Below are positions 10,983 to 22,693 of a stretch of DNA of 64,000 nt, piece after piece. The DNA lies in NCBI GenBank assembly GCA_034440635.1, contig JAOTON010001073.1, positions 736,501 to 800,500 of the forward strand, in the 5' to 3' direction. Source of the stretch: Lepas anatifera (lineage: Eukaryota > Arthropoda > Thecostraca > Lepadidae). Numbering within the stretch: the first letter of the stretch is position 1; the number at the start of each line of letters is the position of its first letter. A program made the translations under genes and the position numbers. The notes under the pieces are model-generated. The model did not search any database and had not been told where the DNA came from. It saw nothing but the letters and a program-made list of their open reading frames with translations.

Positions 10983-12572
10983 TCAGCCTGGAGGTTGAAG
11001 CGTAAGAATATGAGCCTTGAAATACAGAGCCATGTTCGCCGGAGTGGTGCTGGAAGAGATATTAGAGGTGGCATTGGAGCTCTGGTGAGGCAAGAAGCAA
11101 GTGCCCTGCTTCTGTTCTGTGAATACATAGGCCGTCGTGCCAAATGCCGCCACTATCATGTACATCAAACCTGTAGCCGCTAACAATATCAGAAAGAGCT
11201 TCTCCCCACAGGTCAGATGAATGTCGATGCCTTCTTTTCGGCTGAGTCTCAGGTAAAGTAGAGGAGGCAGCACTATAGTGACCAGGACGGCCAACACGGA
11301 CATGATGTCGAGGACGTTGCCAAAGTCTGGTGTCGCTTCACTGACCAGCAGGAGCAGACCCATACATACTGTCCGAAACAGATACTGCCGCCACGCTCCC
11401 TGGTCGATATTCAACGTCTCTTCTAGCTCTTGATATAGCGGGTTGATGTAGATTACAAAACTAGTTAAAACATGTATCAGCATCGTGATTTGTATTGATA
11501 GCCGAAATTTACCGCTCCCGAGATTATGCAGAACGTTTGATTTGACTTCACTTCCAATTAAGGAGTAGCTGGTGATTCCAAATGACAGTATGATTACTGT
11601 GATTAAAAACCAGACCACCATGATGGTTCTGGAAAACAGATGTCTTTCTCTCATGTCTGCTTGAATAGAGGGTTGAACGCCCCCGGATAAAAAGCAGTTG
11701 CAGATACCACTCAGACCCACCATCATGTGCAGTGGAGATGGAGGCACGCGAATCGAGGGTGATGCTCTGTTGCAGTAGTCAGCACAAGTCTTCATCAGCA
11801 TCAAGAGCCATGCTGTCACAGATGTCGTCAAGCCTAACACCGCTATCAGCCAGAAATTTTTGGGCGAGTGGAACCAAGTGAAGGGACAGAGGAAAGCACC
11901 AAGCATTACAGTCATCAGGCAGATAGTAGCCTGCTGTTGTGGGTATGCGTAGTTGACTATACTAGTGACCAAGTCGGAAGATAGCACGAGAAGCATCACG
12001 GCACTCAGCGTGTCAAGCAGCAAGACAGTCAAAGACACGAGGTGTCGAGCCCAGACGCCGACAGCACACTGGGCAATGAGAGGGTAGGGCCTTCGAACCG
12101 GTCCAGAGAGTGCTGGGTCCAGTCTCTCAACAATCTCCCAGCAGCTGGCAAGTAAACAAGAGCAGAAGCAGCTCTGCACACCGAGGACTATGATCGAAGG
12201 CACCGCCAACCAACCCATGTGTGCCATAGCTTGCGGTAGGTTTAGCAGATTCGCCCCCACAGAGACTGAGGTCAGAAAGACACCAGCCGTCACATGGTTG
12301 TAGCCATTGAGTTCTTTTTTACAATCCAAGTCGTTGGTGTTGTCGGTCTGGGAGGCTTTGGCCGTAGGTATCTCACTCTCGGAGGCAGATTCCTTCGGAT
12401 GTGGGGAAGTGGAGCCAGAGACGGGTGCAGAGCCACCGCGCATAGGGATATCGGAGAGTAACAGGGGATCAATGTCATTGTTGGTTGCGGGACCCGGGTC
12501 AGAACCGGACGTTGCCACCAGCTTGGACGAAGCCTCATCGGATAACGCACTTGAAGCCAGTTTAGGATGCAT
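10983..12572 (-). CDS. Amino-acid transporter of the AAAP family (SLC32/SLC36/SLC38-like), intronless
   Basis: A single 529-residue frame. The first in-frame ATG is at 12572 (MHPKLASSAL); the open frame extends upstream to a stop near 12670 without another ATG. A hydrophilic Ser/Thr-rich cytosolic N-terminus of about 90 residues contains an acidic dileucine-like DIDPLL (residues 33-38), consistent with endosomal, lysosomal or vesicle sorting. TM1 begins at about residue 93 with GVFLTSVSVGANLLNLPQAM, matching the G-x-x-x-L-x-L-P-x-A motif of AAAP TM1. About ten further hydrophobic segments follow, including YINPLYQELEETL, which resembles the (F)xxPxxxxLE segment of these proton- or sodium-coupled carriers. 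Family length (about 450-550) fits; the substrate cannot be told. It lies inside receptor intron 10 on the same strand. The lack of introns suggests a retrocopy or an inherently intronless gene. Confidence 0.88.
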   Translation of the reverse strand: MHPKLASSALSDEASSKLVATSGSDPGPATNNDIDPLLLSDIPMRGGSAPVSGSTSPHPKESASESEIPTAKASQTDNTNDLDCKKELNGYNHVTAGVFLTSVSVGANLLNLPQAMAHMGWLAVPSIIVLGVQSCFCSCLLASCWEIVERLDPALSGPVRRPYPLIAQCAVGVWARHLVSLTVLLLDTLSAVMLLVLSSDLVTSIVNYAYPQQQATICLMTVMLGAFLCPFTWFHSPKNFWLIAVLGLTTSVTAWLLMLMKTCADYCNRASPSIRVPPSPLHMMVGLSGICNCFLSGGVQPSIQADMRERHLFSRTIMVVWFLITVIILSFGITSYSLIGSEVKSNVLHNLGSGKFRLSIQITMLIHVLTSFVIYINPLYQELEETLNIDQGAWRQYLFRTVCMGLLLLVSEATPDFGNVLDIMSVLAVLVTIVLPPLLYLRLSRKEGIDIHLTCGEKLFLILLAATGLMYMIVAAFGTTAYVFTEQKQGTCFLPHQSSNATSNISSSTTPANMALYFKAHILTLQPPG

Positions 12573-13170
12573 TGCTGCTTGGGTTATGCCGCCGTTTACC
12601 ACGAGATTTACTACATCTTGACTATCGCATATCTGTAAATTTGCTTGCGTGCTTTTCCATTTTTTACTTCATGTTCAGCGAATTTTGTTGTGAAAGATAA
12701 TCCTAACGGCAGATTTAGTCACGCCTAATTACGAGATTATGGCGTTATAGCAATGTTATCACATCACCCGGGGCGACATTGTTGAAGTGTGTCAATTTAT
12801 ATTTGTGTTTGGAGCTGGCTAAGATTTCTAGAAATAAGTAAATCACGTGACAATCCCTTTGTAATACCTTTTGTAATTAAGCTCTCTAGGGTAGGGATAG
12901 TGGATGTCTCTTATTTTCCAATCATTTTCTGCCATTTCCCAGTGGAATACTGCTCGAATACACAGAGCTAATAAAGGTCAGGGAGCAATTGAGTTTTTAC
13001 AATTAGAAATTAAGCAGCAGACTTAACTATTATTTATGTCCTTAACTTCATGGTCATTTAGCAGGCATATATCAGTACTCTTGTCCTAAACTATCTCTAT
13101 TTACTTTAGACTCTCCATTTACTTTAGGTAAAAGCAAAAGATGGTGTGTCTAATGCCGATGCTAATATAG

Positions 13171-14135
13171 CCCCCCATCTAACTCAGAAAATATGGGGGT
13201 TAGCGCAAATCTGCAAAGTGCATTAGAAAGCTCGCGTGAATTCAGTAAGAAATTAGTTCATATGTTTAAGCACTCAGGTCAATGGTTTGACCTCCAGAGG
13301 TCAAGAAAGGTCACGATAGGCTATTTTCACTCAAATATGCAATGTTTAAGAAAACTGGGCATAACTCCTAGGCCATTAGAGCCATTGAGATCTGGTTAAG
13401 TACATTTGATAGGAAATTGCCAGAAATATTTTTCACTATGTGAAACGTAAAGACCTCCCGCCAGTGGTTTGACCTCCAGAGGCACCTCGTGAATTAATAT
13501 GACCTGAGATCACGAAAGGTCAGAAAGTGAACTTGCTGTATATTAAATAATAGCCAGTGACGAGACAAACACGCAATGGTGTTTTTTCAGCGCTCTAGCT
13601 TAATTAGGTCAAAAGTTATCGTCAAAATACTGTTTTTGACCCCTGGTGATATTGGATGACCTTGGAAAATTCAAAGGGAAAATATGACCCCTGGGATCCG
13701 TGAAAGGGTGTCCAAAAACGCCGTTCTGAGCATTCTGAGTATTTGCAATAATTTTTGTGGCTTTTAGATCATGAGACAGCTTTTCCCCACGCTTTTCCAA
13801 TGGGAGAGGTCGCCTCGTGACCTGACCTCAGGTCACGAAATCGAAAAATCCCGGATATACACGTTGCAGACCCTGGAGGGGTCATAAAGTGTAGCAAGTT
13901 TCAAATCAATTGACTAAAAAATGTAGCTCTTATAGACCTTCAAAGTTGAGGTAAGGTGACCTTGGTTGACCTCGCCTGGTGACCTGACCTTGGGTAACCC
14001 GGGGTAAAAATTTTCAGGGATGGTGGGAAAATGATGAGGCGAGAGATAGAGCCCTCAACCGCGGTGCTGCGTTTCGTCGTTTTTCTATCTCGAAAAAAAC
14101 TTAGGGGGGCATCGATGCCCCTGATGGGGCGAGGG
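13171..14135 (+). mobile_element. TTAA-type non-autonomous element, family A copy 3 (left end lost)
   Basis: Matches copies 1 and 4 from just inside the left palindrome (CTAACTCAGAAAATATGGG) to the right end, GATGGGGCGAGGG followed by TTAA at 14136-14139. The left terminal repeat of about 70 bases is missing, so this copy is immobile. It lies in receptor intron 10, upstream of the nested transporter. Confidence 0.82.
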
Positions 14136-14139
14136 TTAA

Positions 14140-16916
14140 AATGAGAAACACCTGTTTTCATTGTTACTTATCTACACGTTTTTTTCTCATTCAACCGGGA
14201 AAGCTACCGCAGAAATCCAGAAAGAAGTGCAGAAAACTTAGTATCTTATCAGAGTTTAACAGCCTTTGGTAACATTACCAATCAATGTACTTATTTTTTC
14301 CTATAAATTACAGAAACAGTACATGTATTGACGCCTTCAGCCGTTCAGTGACCGAGTGGTTAAATGCTGGAATGTAATTACTTAGCAAATTTTCTAAATG
14401 GTTGAAATTACGTATGCTTTACAACGTCTTCATCATTGACTTGTGCCGAAATAAGTTCATTAGACACATAAGTGCTTGCGTTACCCGGGCCAAGCCTTTT
14501 TTATGGAGCATCAAGGTTTCCTGTGGGCCAGATAGATCAAACTGGGAACTTTAAGAAATGACAACATTAAGCAACTTGGACTTCCATGAAATTATTGTCT
14601 TAGGTAAAACCACATATAGACCAGCAGTACAAAACATAAGAATGATGGGCAATCTACAACTGTATGAGATACAGCCAATTCAATCACATAAATATTTCGT
14701 CGACGGACATGCTCTCCGGACATTTTACAGAAAGCACGTCAATATGTATTTTTGATTATGGCAATGGTGGTAAAAATTATCATTATCTGCCAAATATGTA
14801 TTATTTTTTCATGAGTTTCAAGTGACAAAAAAATCGACGGTTTCGCATACGACGTGACCATGCATTGCAAAACCGTTGAATACCTTTTGGCCTTTAAAAT
14901 TAATTTAGATACAATGTATATTCGGCAGATTATGACCATTTTACCACCATCACCATCAGCATGACGTCATTGTCATACCTTCTCCGCCAACATAGAGCAT
15001 GAAGTCTGAATGAGTTGGAATATTTTTGGTAAATTATTCTACTCGCTCCACTCCTAAGGGCCAGTACCAGTTTTCCTTGTTGACATCTGCTCATTAGTAA
15101 CAATTAGAGAAACAAAATCCCTTTCTTTACTGCTGGCTTAAGACTTACCTATACTAGAAAAATTCAGTTGAACATTACATGAAATAATGTCTCCCTAGGT
15201 ACAAACTGTCATTCTGTAAACCTGCATCTCGCCGGAGTTTCTGCCATTCTGCGGCACGCAGGGGCAGGGGCATTTTCCGTCCTTTCTATCTCGTTCATTG
15301 CAAAACCAATAAAAGGACACTGTTCAAAATCTCTTAATACGAGAAATTTAACGATACAGTTTATCTTTTGGTCAGGCTTATATAGAGGTTAAAATAGGTC
15401 AAAAATGTTTACATGAAATAACAGCAGGAGGTCGCAGATTTTGACCCATATATTCTGACCGAGCATTGTTATATCACATAATTAGGTATCTTGGAATATT
15501 TATTTATTTTATTTATTTATTTAACATCCTACAAGACCTTGACAGGTTTCTCCACTCCATGAGGGCTATTCCGAAACCGTCATTACAAAACAACAGTCAC
15601 AGTACAACATGACGCGGTATAAGACATAAGTATAACAATTAAGAATGTAAGCATAATTTACTGTGTTGGCGCCTAACTGGATTTTTATGACTTGTCTAAT
15701 GCGAGATTTGAACACATTGGTACGACATTTGGATCATTGGGTACAACGTGCTGGTTGATTTTGCGGATGCTCGATATTGACTGCGTTTTCATGGTTGTTA
15801 TTGGGGGATGGTGCGTGATGATTGCCGGGTTTCGGGCTGTTTTGTGGTTGTTTTTTTTTTTTATAGAATACCTGTCATCGTGACGCAATCATTGATATGA
15901 CATGGCACTAATAGATCCAATTGTAAATATCACCTGACCCGACTTCAGGTCAAGGTCTTCTGGTTATCTAATGCGGTCATAATGCATACCTTCCTATAAT
16001 GTGCCCTACGATAAGACGGCATCAGCATGGCAGTCCTGGCTCAATACAGTGCGAGGCTACCACTGATACTTTACAGCCCACTCGAATGACCAGAGATGGC
16101 CTCAATATGCAGTCTGTCCCAATGAGAGGTCACATGGCCGAATATGCAGCCTGACCCGAGCAACGGAAGTCTATACAAACAAAATGATATGTTTATTTTC
16201 ACATAGTATGGGGTTATAGTTGCAAATGGCTCTTTCTTAGTGAACTCAGTATAGCTAGAAAAGATTTGAAATTGTTAGCAATTCAGATTGTGTACTTTTA
16301 ACCCATAAATAGCATCACTAAACTTCACATTTTATGTAGATTTTACGTACTCAACTCTGTCACATCTCAGTTTTTAGGATACAATCATTTTTTTGGGCTT
16401 ATCGACCCAACAAGTGCCAGAGTTATATAGCACCGCCAACTTTGTCATGGTTACCAGGGAGTCAGAATGTTTCTTGCACACGGAATTCAGCTGGTCTTGA
16501 GTCCGGGTGGGTGACGTGGAAAGCAGGCATACTGACCCCTACACCACCGCATCCCCAATTCTTCTGATTTAGCCTCCCTGGGTCAAAGATCAAATAGAGG
16601 TCATCGGACAACTGCTGCCTCACTGAGGCATCCAAAACGCTTGGGCACCTGCAGTATCTTATATTACATTTACCTTTATTTGCATTGGCTGATGGTATTG
16701 CTGAGAGGCGTTGATAAATGTCATCCATGTCAGTTGCGATGCGCCCGCGGTCCTAGCATAGTGCAGGCACACTGGCGATCTTTCCCACCCCGATTTCATA
16801 TACCAGATATCCGAAAAATTGATACATGAAAATTAAGCTGAAATTCGAAGTGCAGATAAGATGAGCACAGCTGCCATTTTAATTGGAAACAATTTCTGTC
16901 TACTCTAAAGACTTAC
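14140..16916. other. Receptor intron 10, upstream part; AT-rich, no gene seen
   Basis: Contains a TATTTATTTA-rich patch at about 15495-15525, followed by a segment (about 15525-15660) that looks like a repeat end. No coding exon could be supported. A 16462-16728 minus-strand open frame was checked against the receptor family and did not fit. Confidence 0.5.
14340..14383 (+). repeat. tRNA-like fragment (Ser/Leu-type box A), probably SINE-derived
   Basis: The segment GTGACCGAGTGGTTAAATGC resembles the D-arm/box A of a class II tRNA. No cloverleaf or box B could be completed downstream, so this is not called as a functional tRNA. Confidence 0.25.
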
Positions 16917-17044
16917 CTTTTTCAATTTGACCTGATAGGCCTCGCAAGCAGTGCAGTTGGATGATGGAAAAACACCATTTTCTCCTGATTTAAACTTCAT
17001 TTCTTGTCTCTTCAAGATGAGGTTCGAGGATCCGTCCTCATTCA
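16917..17044 (-). CDS. mGluR/mXR-like receptor, exon 10 (linker to cysteine-rich domain)
   Basis: Encodes residues 603-644. The acceptor is aataattccag|TGAAT and the donor AAAAAG|gtaagtct. The sequence NGVFPSSNCTACEAYQVKLKK aligns with V-P-x-S-x-C-S-x-P-C-x-x-G-x-x-K at the junction of the ligand and cysteine-rich domains, with both cysteines kept. Homology alone is weak in this variable segment. Both splice phases fit exons 9 and 11 exactly, and no other candidate in the 9.8-kb gap does. Confidence 0.85.
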
Positions 17045-17788
17045 CTGGAATTATTAACAACATTCGGATACGAGCCAGTGAGCAACAGTCTCAACCATGC
17101 TTTTTAATATGCGAAGAATATTTACCAGGAAACATGGGGGGGATAATTTCCCATCACCTTCCATGACCGTTTTTCCTTAAAGTTATAATTTTCATTTCAA
17201 GATAAGTACATTATAGCACAAGGTCAGGGTCAAATTTTGATACAATACTACTACAACGACAATGCCTCTCATTATTTCTTTTTACAAGTGAGGCTTACTC
17301 AGATTTTGACCGATTCCCCTCTCTCCACATTATCTAAACCGTGAACCACATGAACCATTGTAAATAACTCAATCATTCCAGCAAAAGTAAACAACGCACG
17401 CAGACTCGGCATTTTAGAAGCCATAATATCCGTGAAAGATAACCCACCATAAATCTCCAAACACACGCAAGAGGAACACTTACACTATATGAAGGTCCCA
17501 AATTGTAACTTATATCAGTTTACAGTGTATTTTACAATATGTTTTATATATTTTACAAGTGAAAGTACCGTGCAAAAAATATGTTTCTATTTCAAGGTGT
17601 CAATTCCAAAACTCGGTAATAATTCAAGATCGTCTCTTTCTTTTCTTTGTACTTTTTCACCAAACCTTAGTCAATTATAAAAGCCAAAAGATGAGAGAGT
17701 GTAATATCCTTTGAAACGTCGCAATATGCATGCTGTAATGAAACAATGAACTGTATTATTTCTGCTCTTCTTATGTCTTTGGGCTTAA

Positions 17789-18609
17789 CACGCGCATTGA
17801 CGGGGGCGGGTACACGCCCCCTCGGGTTTTTCGGAGATAGCAGAAACGCGGCGCGTAGCGCCGCCGTACTTGGTATACCTTTTCCTCATCATTTTTACAA
17901 CTTCTGTGAAAATTTTAGGTTAGGTCATCTCAGGTCAGGTCACCAGTACAGGTCAAGTGACCCGACCTCAAAAAAAGTTTAAGATAGCATAAGTCGGAGG
18001 AGGGTGAACTTATCCGATTGAAACTCATATCACATAATGGCCCCACCGAGTTCTCTAAAATATGTTCCGGTATTTTTATATCGATGACCTAAGGTCAGGT
18101 ACGAGGCATGACCTCTCCATTGGAAATACATGGGAAAAAATGGTTTTACGGAATAACTCAGTAACGGATGGTGATGAGCATTTATTTTAGCTTCATTAGA
18201 CTCGCCTAGCTTTGCGGTTCTAATGATATGCATTTTATATAATTTGACCCTGACATGACCTCAGGTCAGGTCAAATCTTTGATTTGACCTAGCAAGGTCA
18301 AATTATATATCATTCGATTCGGCTTGCTAAGAGGATTCATAGAGTTCAAGTCGTTTTGCTCTATCTTTAATTGTTCAGATGTAATGGCCGAAAAACTGAA
18401 TTTACATGTTATCCCTATGACGGGCATGTTTTGACCCTCGTGACCTTAAATGTGACCTGACAAAAAATGGTTCAAATGTTTTCGATGGAGAAGTGGATGG
18501 GCAGCCTAACGCCGTTTACCGTTTTTCGCTACCTACCGTGGTTCTCGAGATCTTAGGGGCGGGTACCCCCCGTCAATGCGAAAGTGGCTCAGACCCCAGT
18601 CAATGCGTG
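17789..18609 (+). mobile_element. TTAA-flanked non-autonomous element, family B copy 2
   Basis: This 821-bp element lies between TTAA at 17785-17788 and 18610-18613. The ends read CACGCGCATTGACGGGGG and the inverse CCAGTCAATGCGTG. A GC palindrome with a GTACAC/GTACC core sits inside each end. The interior contains at least a dozen TGACCT or AGGTCA motifs by eye, including the compound block TGACCTCAGGTCAGGTCA near 18258. It keeps the uninterrupted ATAA at 18034-18037 that serves as the empty site for the nested insertion in copy 1. Confidence 0.9.
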
Positions 18610-18762
18610 TTAATCCTTGCTAACTTTCCCGAACATTCACGAAAAAGAATTATAACCTTCGAAAAGTGTTCAGCGAAAAACTAATCAGCGTGAAAACTAA
18701 AGAGTGAAAACTAATCAGCGTAAAAGTTTCCGTGTCAAAAGTATCATAATATGTTTACATAC

Positions 18763-18995
<233 letters not shown>

Positions 18996-19031
18996 CATGC
19001 AAAAAGGTAGTTGAGCAAGCTTCGTACTTAC

Positions 19032-19157
19032 GGGAGTACTGTCCAACTTTAATCCACGAGTATTGACCTTCACTATTGCGCTGGAAGTTGAGGATTGAGT
19101 AGCGGGGAGGCCCTTCTCCCGTTCCGTTCGTGAAGCGGAAGGGCTGATTGTTCTGGT
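19032..19157 (-). CDS. mGluR/mXR-like receptor, exon 9 (end of ligand domain)
   Basis: Encodes residues 561-601. The acceptor acactttttcag|AC is strong, and the donor CTCCC|gtaagtac is near consensus. The motif FRFTNGTGEGPPRYSILNFQR...YSWIKVGQYS matches the F-x-x-N-G-D-x-x-G-R-Y-x-I-x-N-x-Q ... Y-x-x-V-G-x-W strand block of the family. About 38 nt into the following intron is a (CA)n repeat of about 190 bp on the transcribed strand. Confidence 0.94.
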
Positions 19158-19632
19158 CTGAAAAAGTGTAAACTAGAGTCAACTCCACCGGGGTAAAATC
19201 AAACACGATGGCGCAGGAATCGGCACAAGAAATACTTTACCTGTGCACAAAGTTGGTGTCGTTTTCGGCACCGTTAGAATTATTTGATGTTAGCTTAGGA
19301 TGATGGTTTCATAGAAGCATGCCACTATAGTTCAATGCTATACTGATTTACATCTTAGGCAATTTTAATTATGAAAACAATATTTCTGCTATGATACCAC
19401 AGTGGTACTTTTATTTTACACCCACGAAAACTGTCTCCACATTACATAGGCTTTAACTTTGCAAATTAATGACAGCAATTGTTTGGTTTAAGCGACACAC
19501 CGACTGGTAGTCTCACACATCATCGTCGAATCCGCCCAGTTGGAGGGGATTTGAAGACCAGATTACACCTATTTGGAGGGGCCGCCAGAACTTGAAGCCA
19601 GGACCCGTGGCTCGAGAGACAGACGCTCTAAC

Positions 19633-19799
19633 CTCTGAAGCTGACGTCAGAGAGGTACTGGTGAAGCTGGTAGCCGTCAATGTGGGACATATCGGTGCAC
19701 AGTCCCGGCTTGCCTCCGCATAGGTCTTGGTGGAGGTTGTTAAGAGCCGTGGCAAAAGCCCACGTGGCGTCACGAACGAAGTGAAGGTAAGTCTGTTGT
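19633..19799 (-). CDS. mGluR/mXR-like receptor, exon 8 (ligand domain)
   Basis: Encodes residues 505-559 with split codons at both ends. The acceptor is gtgcccacag|ACAAC and the donor TTCAGAG|gttaga, a weak 5' site. The motif FVRDATWAFATALNNLHQDLC...LCTDMSHIDGYQLHQYLSDV matches F-V-x-D-A-V-Y-A-M-A-H-A-L-H-x-M-H. The residue three before the conserved Phe is Tyr508 where mGluR1 has Lys409, the direct contact to the glutamate side-chain carboxylate. An acceptor 7 bases further in is also possible but does not keep phase with exon 7. Confidence 0.92.
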
Positions 19800-19851
19800 C
19801 TGTGGGCACATAAATATGGAATTTGAAATAGAGGAAACCCATGTTCTTCAT

Positions 19852-19890
19852 ACCCCCGCCACACCGGGCCGTCGACCTTACTGCTTTACT
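19852..19890 (+). mobile_element. Solo terminus of the Harbinger-like element
   Basis: TACCCCCGCCACACCGGGCC followed by a CGACCTTACTG-type sequence repeats the left end of the element that starts at 19918. This gives two successive left termini about 65 bp apart. It may be a remnant of an earlier insertion or of a terminal duplication. Confidence 0.5.
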
Positions 19891-20119
19891 AGTAACGTTG
19901 ATCTTTTTTTCTCGGTAATACCCCCGTCACACCGAGCCGGTGACCTTACTGCGTCTTTAAACTACTAACAAAGAGAGGATGCTGATAGTCGCCGTGAGAA
20001 ATTCATCAACTTAATCCAAATTTTGATTAGCTGTCACACCATGGTCCTGTGCCCTGCGGCCTTTGAGATTATACGGCGTCCTCATCACGCCCTTGCCGCG
20101 TTCTTGGCCTTTCTATTAA

Positions 20120-20949
20120 CAGCACATTGACGGGGGCGGGTACCCGCCCCCTCGGGTTTTCGGAGACAGAAGAAAACGCGGCGCGCAGCGCCGCCGTACT
20201 GGTATACCTTTTCCTCATCATTTTTGCAACTTCTGTGAAAATTTTAAGGATAGGTCATCTCAGGTCAGGTCACCAGTACAGGTCATGTGACCTGACCTCA
20301 AAAAGTTTAAGATAGCATAAGTCGGAGCAGGGTGAACTTATCTAATTGAAACTCATATCAAATAATGGACTCACCGAGTTCTCTAAAATATGTTCCGGTA
20401 TTTTTGATATCGATGACCTAAGGTCAGGGACGAAGCATGGCCTCTCCATTGGTAATACATGGGAAATATGGTTTTTACTGAATAACTCAGTAACAGAAGG
20501 TGATAGAGCGTTTATTTTAGCTTATTAGACTTGCATTGGCTTTGCGGTTCTAATGATATGCATTTTATATAATTTGACCCTGACCTGACCTCAGGTCAGG
20601 TCAAATCTTTGATTTGACCTAGCAAGGTCAAATCATATATCATTCGATTCGGCTTGCTGCGAGGATTCATATAGTTCAAGTCGTTTTGCTATATCTTTAC
20701 TTGTTCAGATGTAATGGCCGAAAAACTTAATTTACATGTTATCCCTATGACAGCATGTGACGGCATGTTTTTGACCTCTGGTGACCTTAAATGTGACCTG
20801 ACAAAAATGGTTCAATATTTTCGATGGAGAAGCGGATGGGCTACCCAACGCCGTTTACCGTTTTTGCTACCTACCGTGGTTCTCGAGATCTTAGGGGGGG
20901 TACCCGCCCCTCGTCAATCCGAAGGTGGCTCAGACCCCGTCAATGCGTG
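20120..20949 (+). mobile_element. TTAA-flanked non-autonomous element, family B copy 3
   Basis: This 830-bp element lies between TTAA at 20116-20119 and 20950-20953, inserted in the Harbinger-like element. The left palindrome GGGGGCGGGTACCCGCCCCC is perfect. The interior closely follows copy 2. No coding capacity. Confidence 0.9.
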
Positions 20950-21360
20950 TTAAGCTAGCACTGCAACCAAAAGGCGTCCGCACGGCGACCACCGGCGACA
21001 ACGCGGCGACCCTGCGGCGCTCTTGGCGTCTTTACTATGACCTTACCATGACCTTACCGCGTCCTTCGTGCTTTTACTGCGTTTGCCCGGTGACCGCTGA
21101 CGCGCGTATGACACCCACCGTTTTTTCTTCTTCTTAAGAAAATGCCATTTGTTCATAAATTCAAGACCAGTTGACAAGACAAGATAAGACAGTTCAGTAG
21201 ACAATACAAGACAAGACAGGGTAACCAAGACAATACAATGCCAAAACTTAGAAATAGGAGCCATGGGCGGGGTCCAGGCAGAGCACCCAGGGCTGGTCCT
21301 CTTCGACTTCCGTCTCCTGCACCCTCAAACACCGGCCCCAATTCCGAATATTAATCGATA

Positions 21361-21680
21361 GTGATCTCAAATCAGCTTAAGTGGAGCAAGCTCTCGCGCA
21401 GTGATTTGGCGACTGAAGAAGAAGAGGCCATGGTGGAATGGCTGAGTGAAAACCCACAAATGTTTGGCAAGAAACAGGCCTCATATAATGATAAAGGAAA
21501 GAAGGACTCACTCTGGAATGAGCAGACCCGTAATCTGGGGAAGGGATGATGCTTTTGTCAGGGTGTGGTACAAGTCCAATCGGACCGGGTACGGGAGACT
21601 TGAAGTCGAAATCTGGTGCTGGACTGCCGACCGTACCGAGCGTGACCTTTGGATTCTGGAAAATGTATAGTTCTTGCAGT
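21361..21680 (+). pseudogene. Decayed MADF-domain protein frame of a Harbinger-like transposon
   Basis: The frame from 21361 reads EEEEAMVEWLSENPQMFGKK followed by SYNDKGKKDSLWNEQTRNLG, a typical MADF (Myb/SANT-like) DNA-binding domain of the kind found in Adf-1 and in PIF/Harbinger ORF2 proteins. Translation stops at 21549. The homologous sequence continues in another frame (AFVRVWYKSNRTGYGRL) and then in a third (TERDLWILENV). The gene is therefore broken by at least two frameshifts. No DDE transposase could be found nearby. Confidence 0.6.
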
Positions 21681-22576
21681 CTCACATCCGTCCGGTTCAG
21701 CTAAGGACTGCCGCCAGTGTAAGCAACGTCTGCAGGTTATATGATGCGTGATGCTGAAACTACATTTTAGAGTTTTATTTTTGTGTGTAAATCAGTAATC
21801 GATGCAAATCAGTAAATCAGTAATCAACAATCGAATCAGGCTAATTCGATTGTTCTAACCAATTGTGCTAATCAATTGTTCTCTTCGAGCATAATCCATG
21901 GTCTGACCCACCATCTTCTTTGCCTTGCTCTCCCCTACTCTGCAATCCAATCAGGCTGATTCCAGCAAAAGGCTGCTCAGACACCAGCTGCTGCTGGGCA
22001 ATGGGCTGTTGTACAGCGGCCAATATATTTATATCTTCTGGCATGATAACGACAGCCTTTACATTGATATACACTGTATGAGAACCAGAGAGGCACCGAT
22101 TCTGATGGTTCTATGAGCACGGTTCGTCTAGGTGTTCAATGTGTCAATTTAGTTGCGTTTTTACTGTGACTCCGCGACGTCTCTGCTGCACCCTTTGTGT
22201 TCCTACTGCGTTGCTACGGCGACCATGACTACCCCAGGGCGATCATTCTGTCTCCTGGCTAAGGCCGCCGAAGCTCGGTGACTATTTTGAACATGTTCAA
22301 AGAAGTCGCCGTCGCCCGACAACTTTGGCGACCCCACGACATCTTTCTGCGTCCTTATCACGACCTCGCGGCGACCATGGCAACCCTACGGCGTCTTGGG
22401 TCGCCATAGGGTCGCAGAAAGGTCGCCAGCCCGGTGTGATGGGAGTATCAGGCTCGGTAAGGCACGGTAAGTTCTAAGATAAGTGAAATATTGAACCAGT
22501 GGTTTTTCAATATGCTCCATCACTTGGAAATTTGAGTTTAAATCCCACTATGAGGGCGCAATATTCTTTAAAATAG

Positions 22577-22619
22577 AAAAAACACACACACACACACACA
22601 AATTTTTTTTCACACACAT

Positions 22620-22690
<71 letters not shown>
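22577..22690. repeat. (CA)n and (TA)n microsatellites
   Basis: Interrupted CA tracts at 22582-22634 are followed by TA to 22690. The TA tract abuts the left arm of the inverted-repeat element at 22692. Confidence 0.95.

Positions 22691-22691
<1 letters not shown>

Positions 22692-22693
<2 letters not shown>

Larger units (their letters stand above)
19918..22448 (+). mobile_element. PIF/Harbinger-like DNA transposon remnant, interrupted by a family B element
   Basis: The left end ATACCCCCGTCACACCG and the inverse of the right end (ATACTCCCATCACACCG) form terminal inverted repeats. The interior is rich in GCGACC segments. It carries a decayed reading frame with a MADF-like domain (see 21361-21680), typical of the second gene of PIF/Harbinger elements. 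Family B copy 3 is inserted at 20116-20953. The superfamily is inferred from the MADF frame and ends; a 3-bp target duplication is suggested (TAA/TCA) but not exact. Confidence 0.6.

Noticed and set aside
12573..12602. Upstream start of the transporter at 12602
   Set aside because: The codon at 12600-12602 is GTG, not ATG. The first in-frame ATG is at 12572.
14340..14383. Functional tRNA-Ser/Leu
   Set aside because: Only a D-arm-like piece is present. Acceptor stem, anticodon arm and box B could not be found.
16462..16728. Minus-strand frame as a receptor exon between exons 9 and 11
   Set aside because: None of its three frames gives the expected V-P-x-S-x-C-S-x-P-C pattern with matching phases. 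The exon at 16917-17044 fits on both counts.
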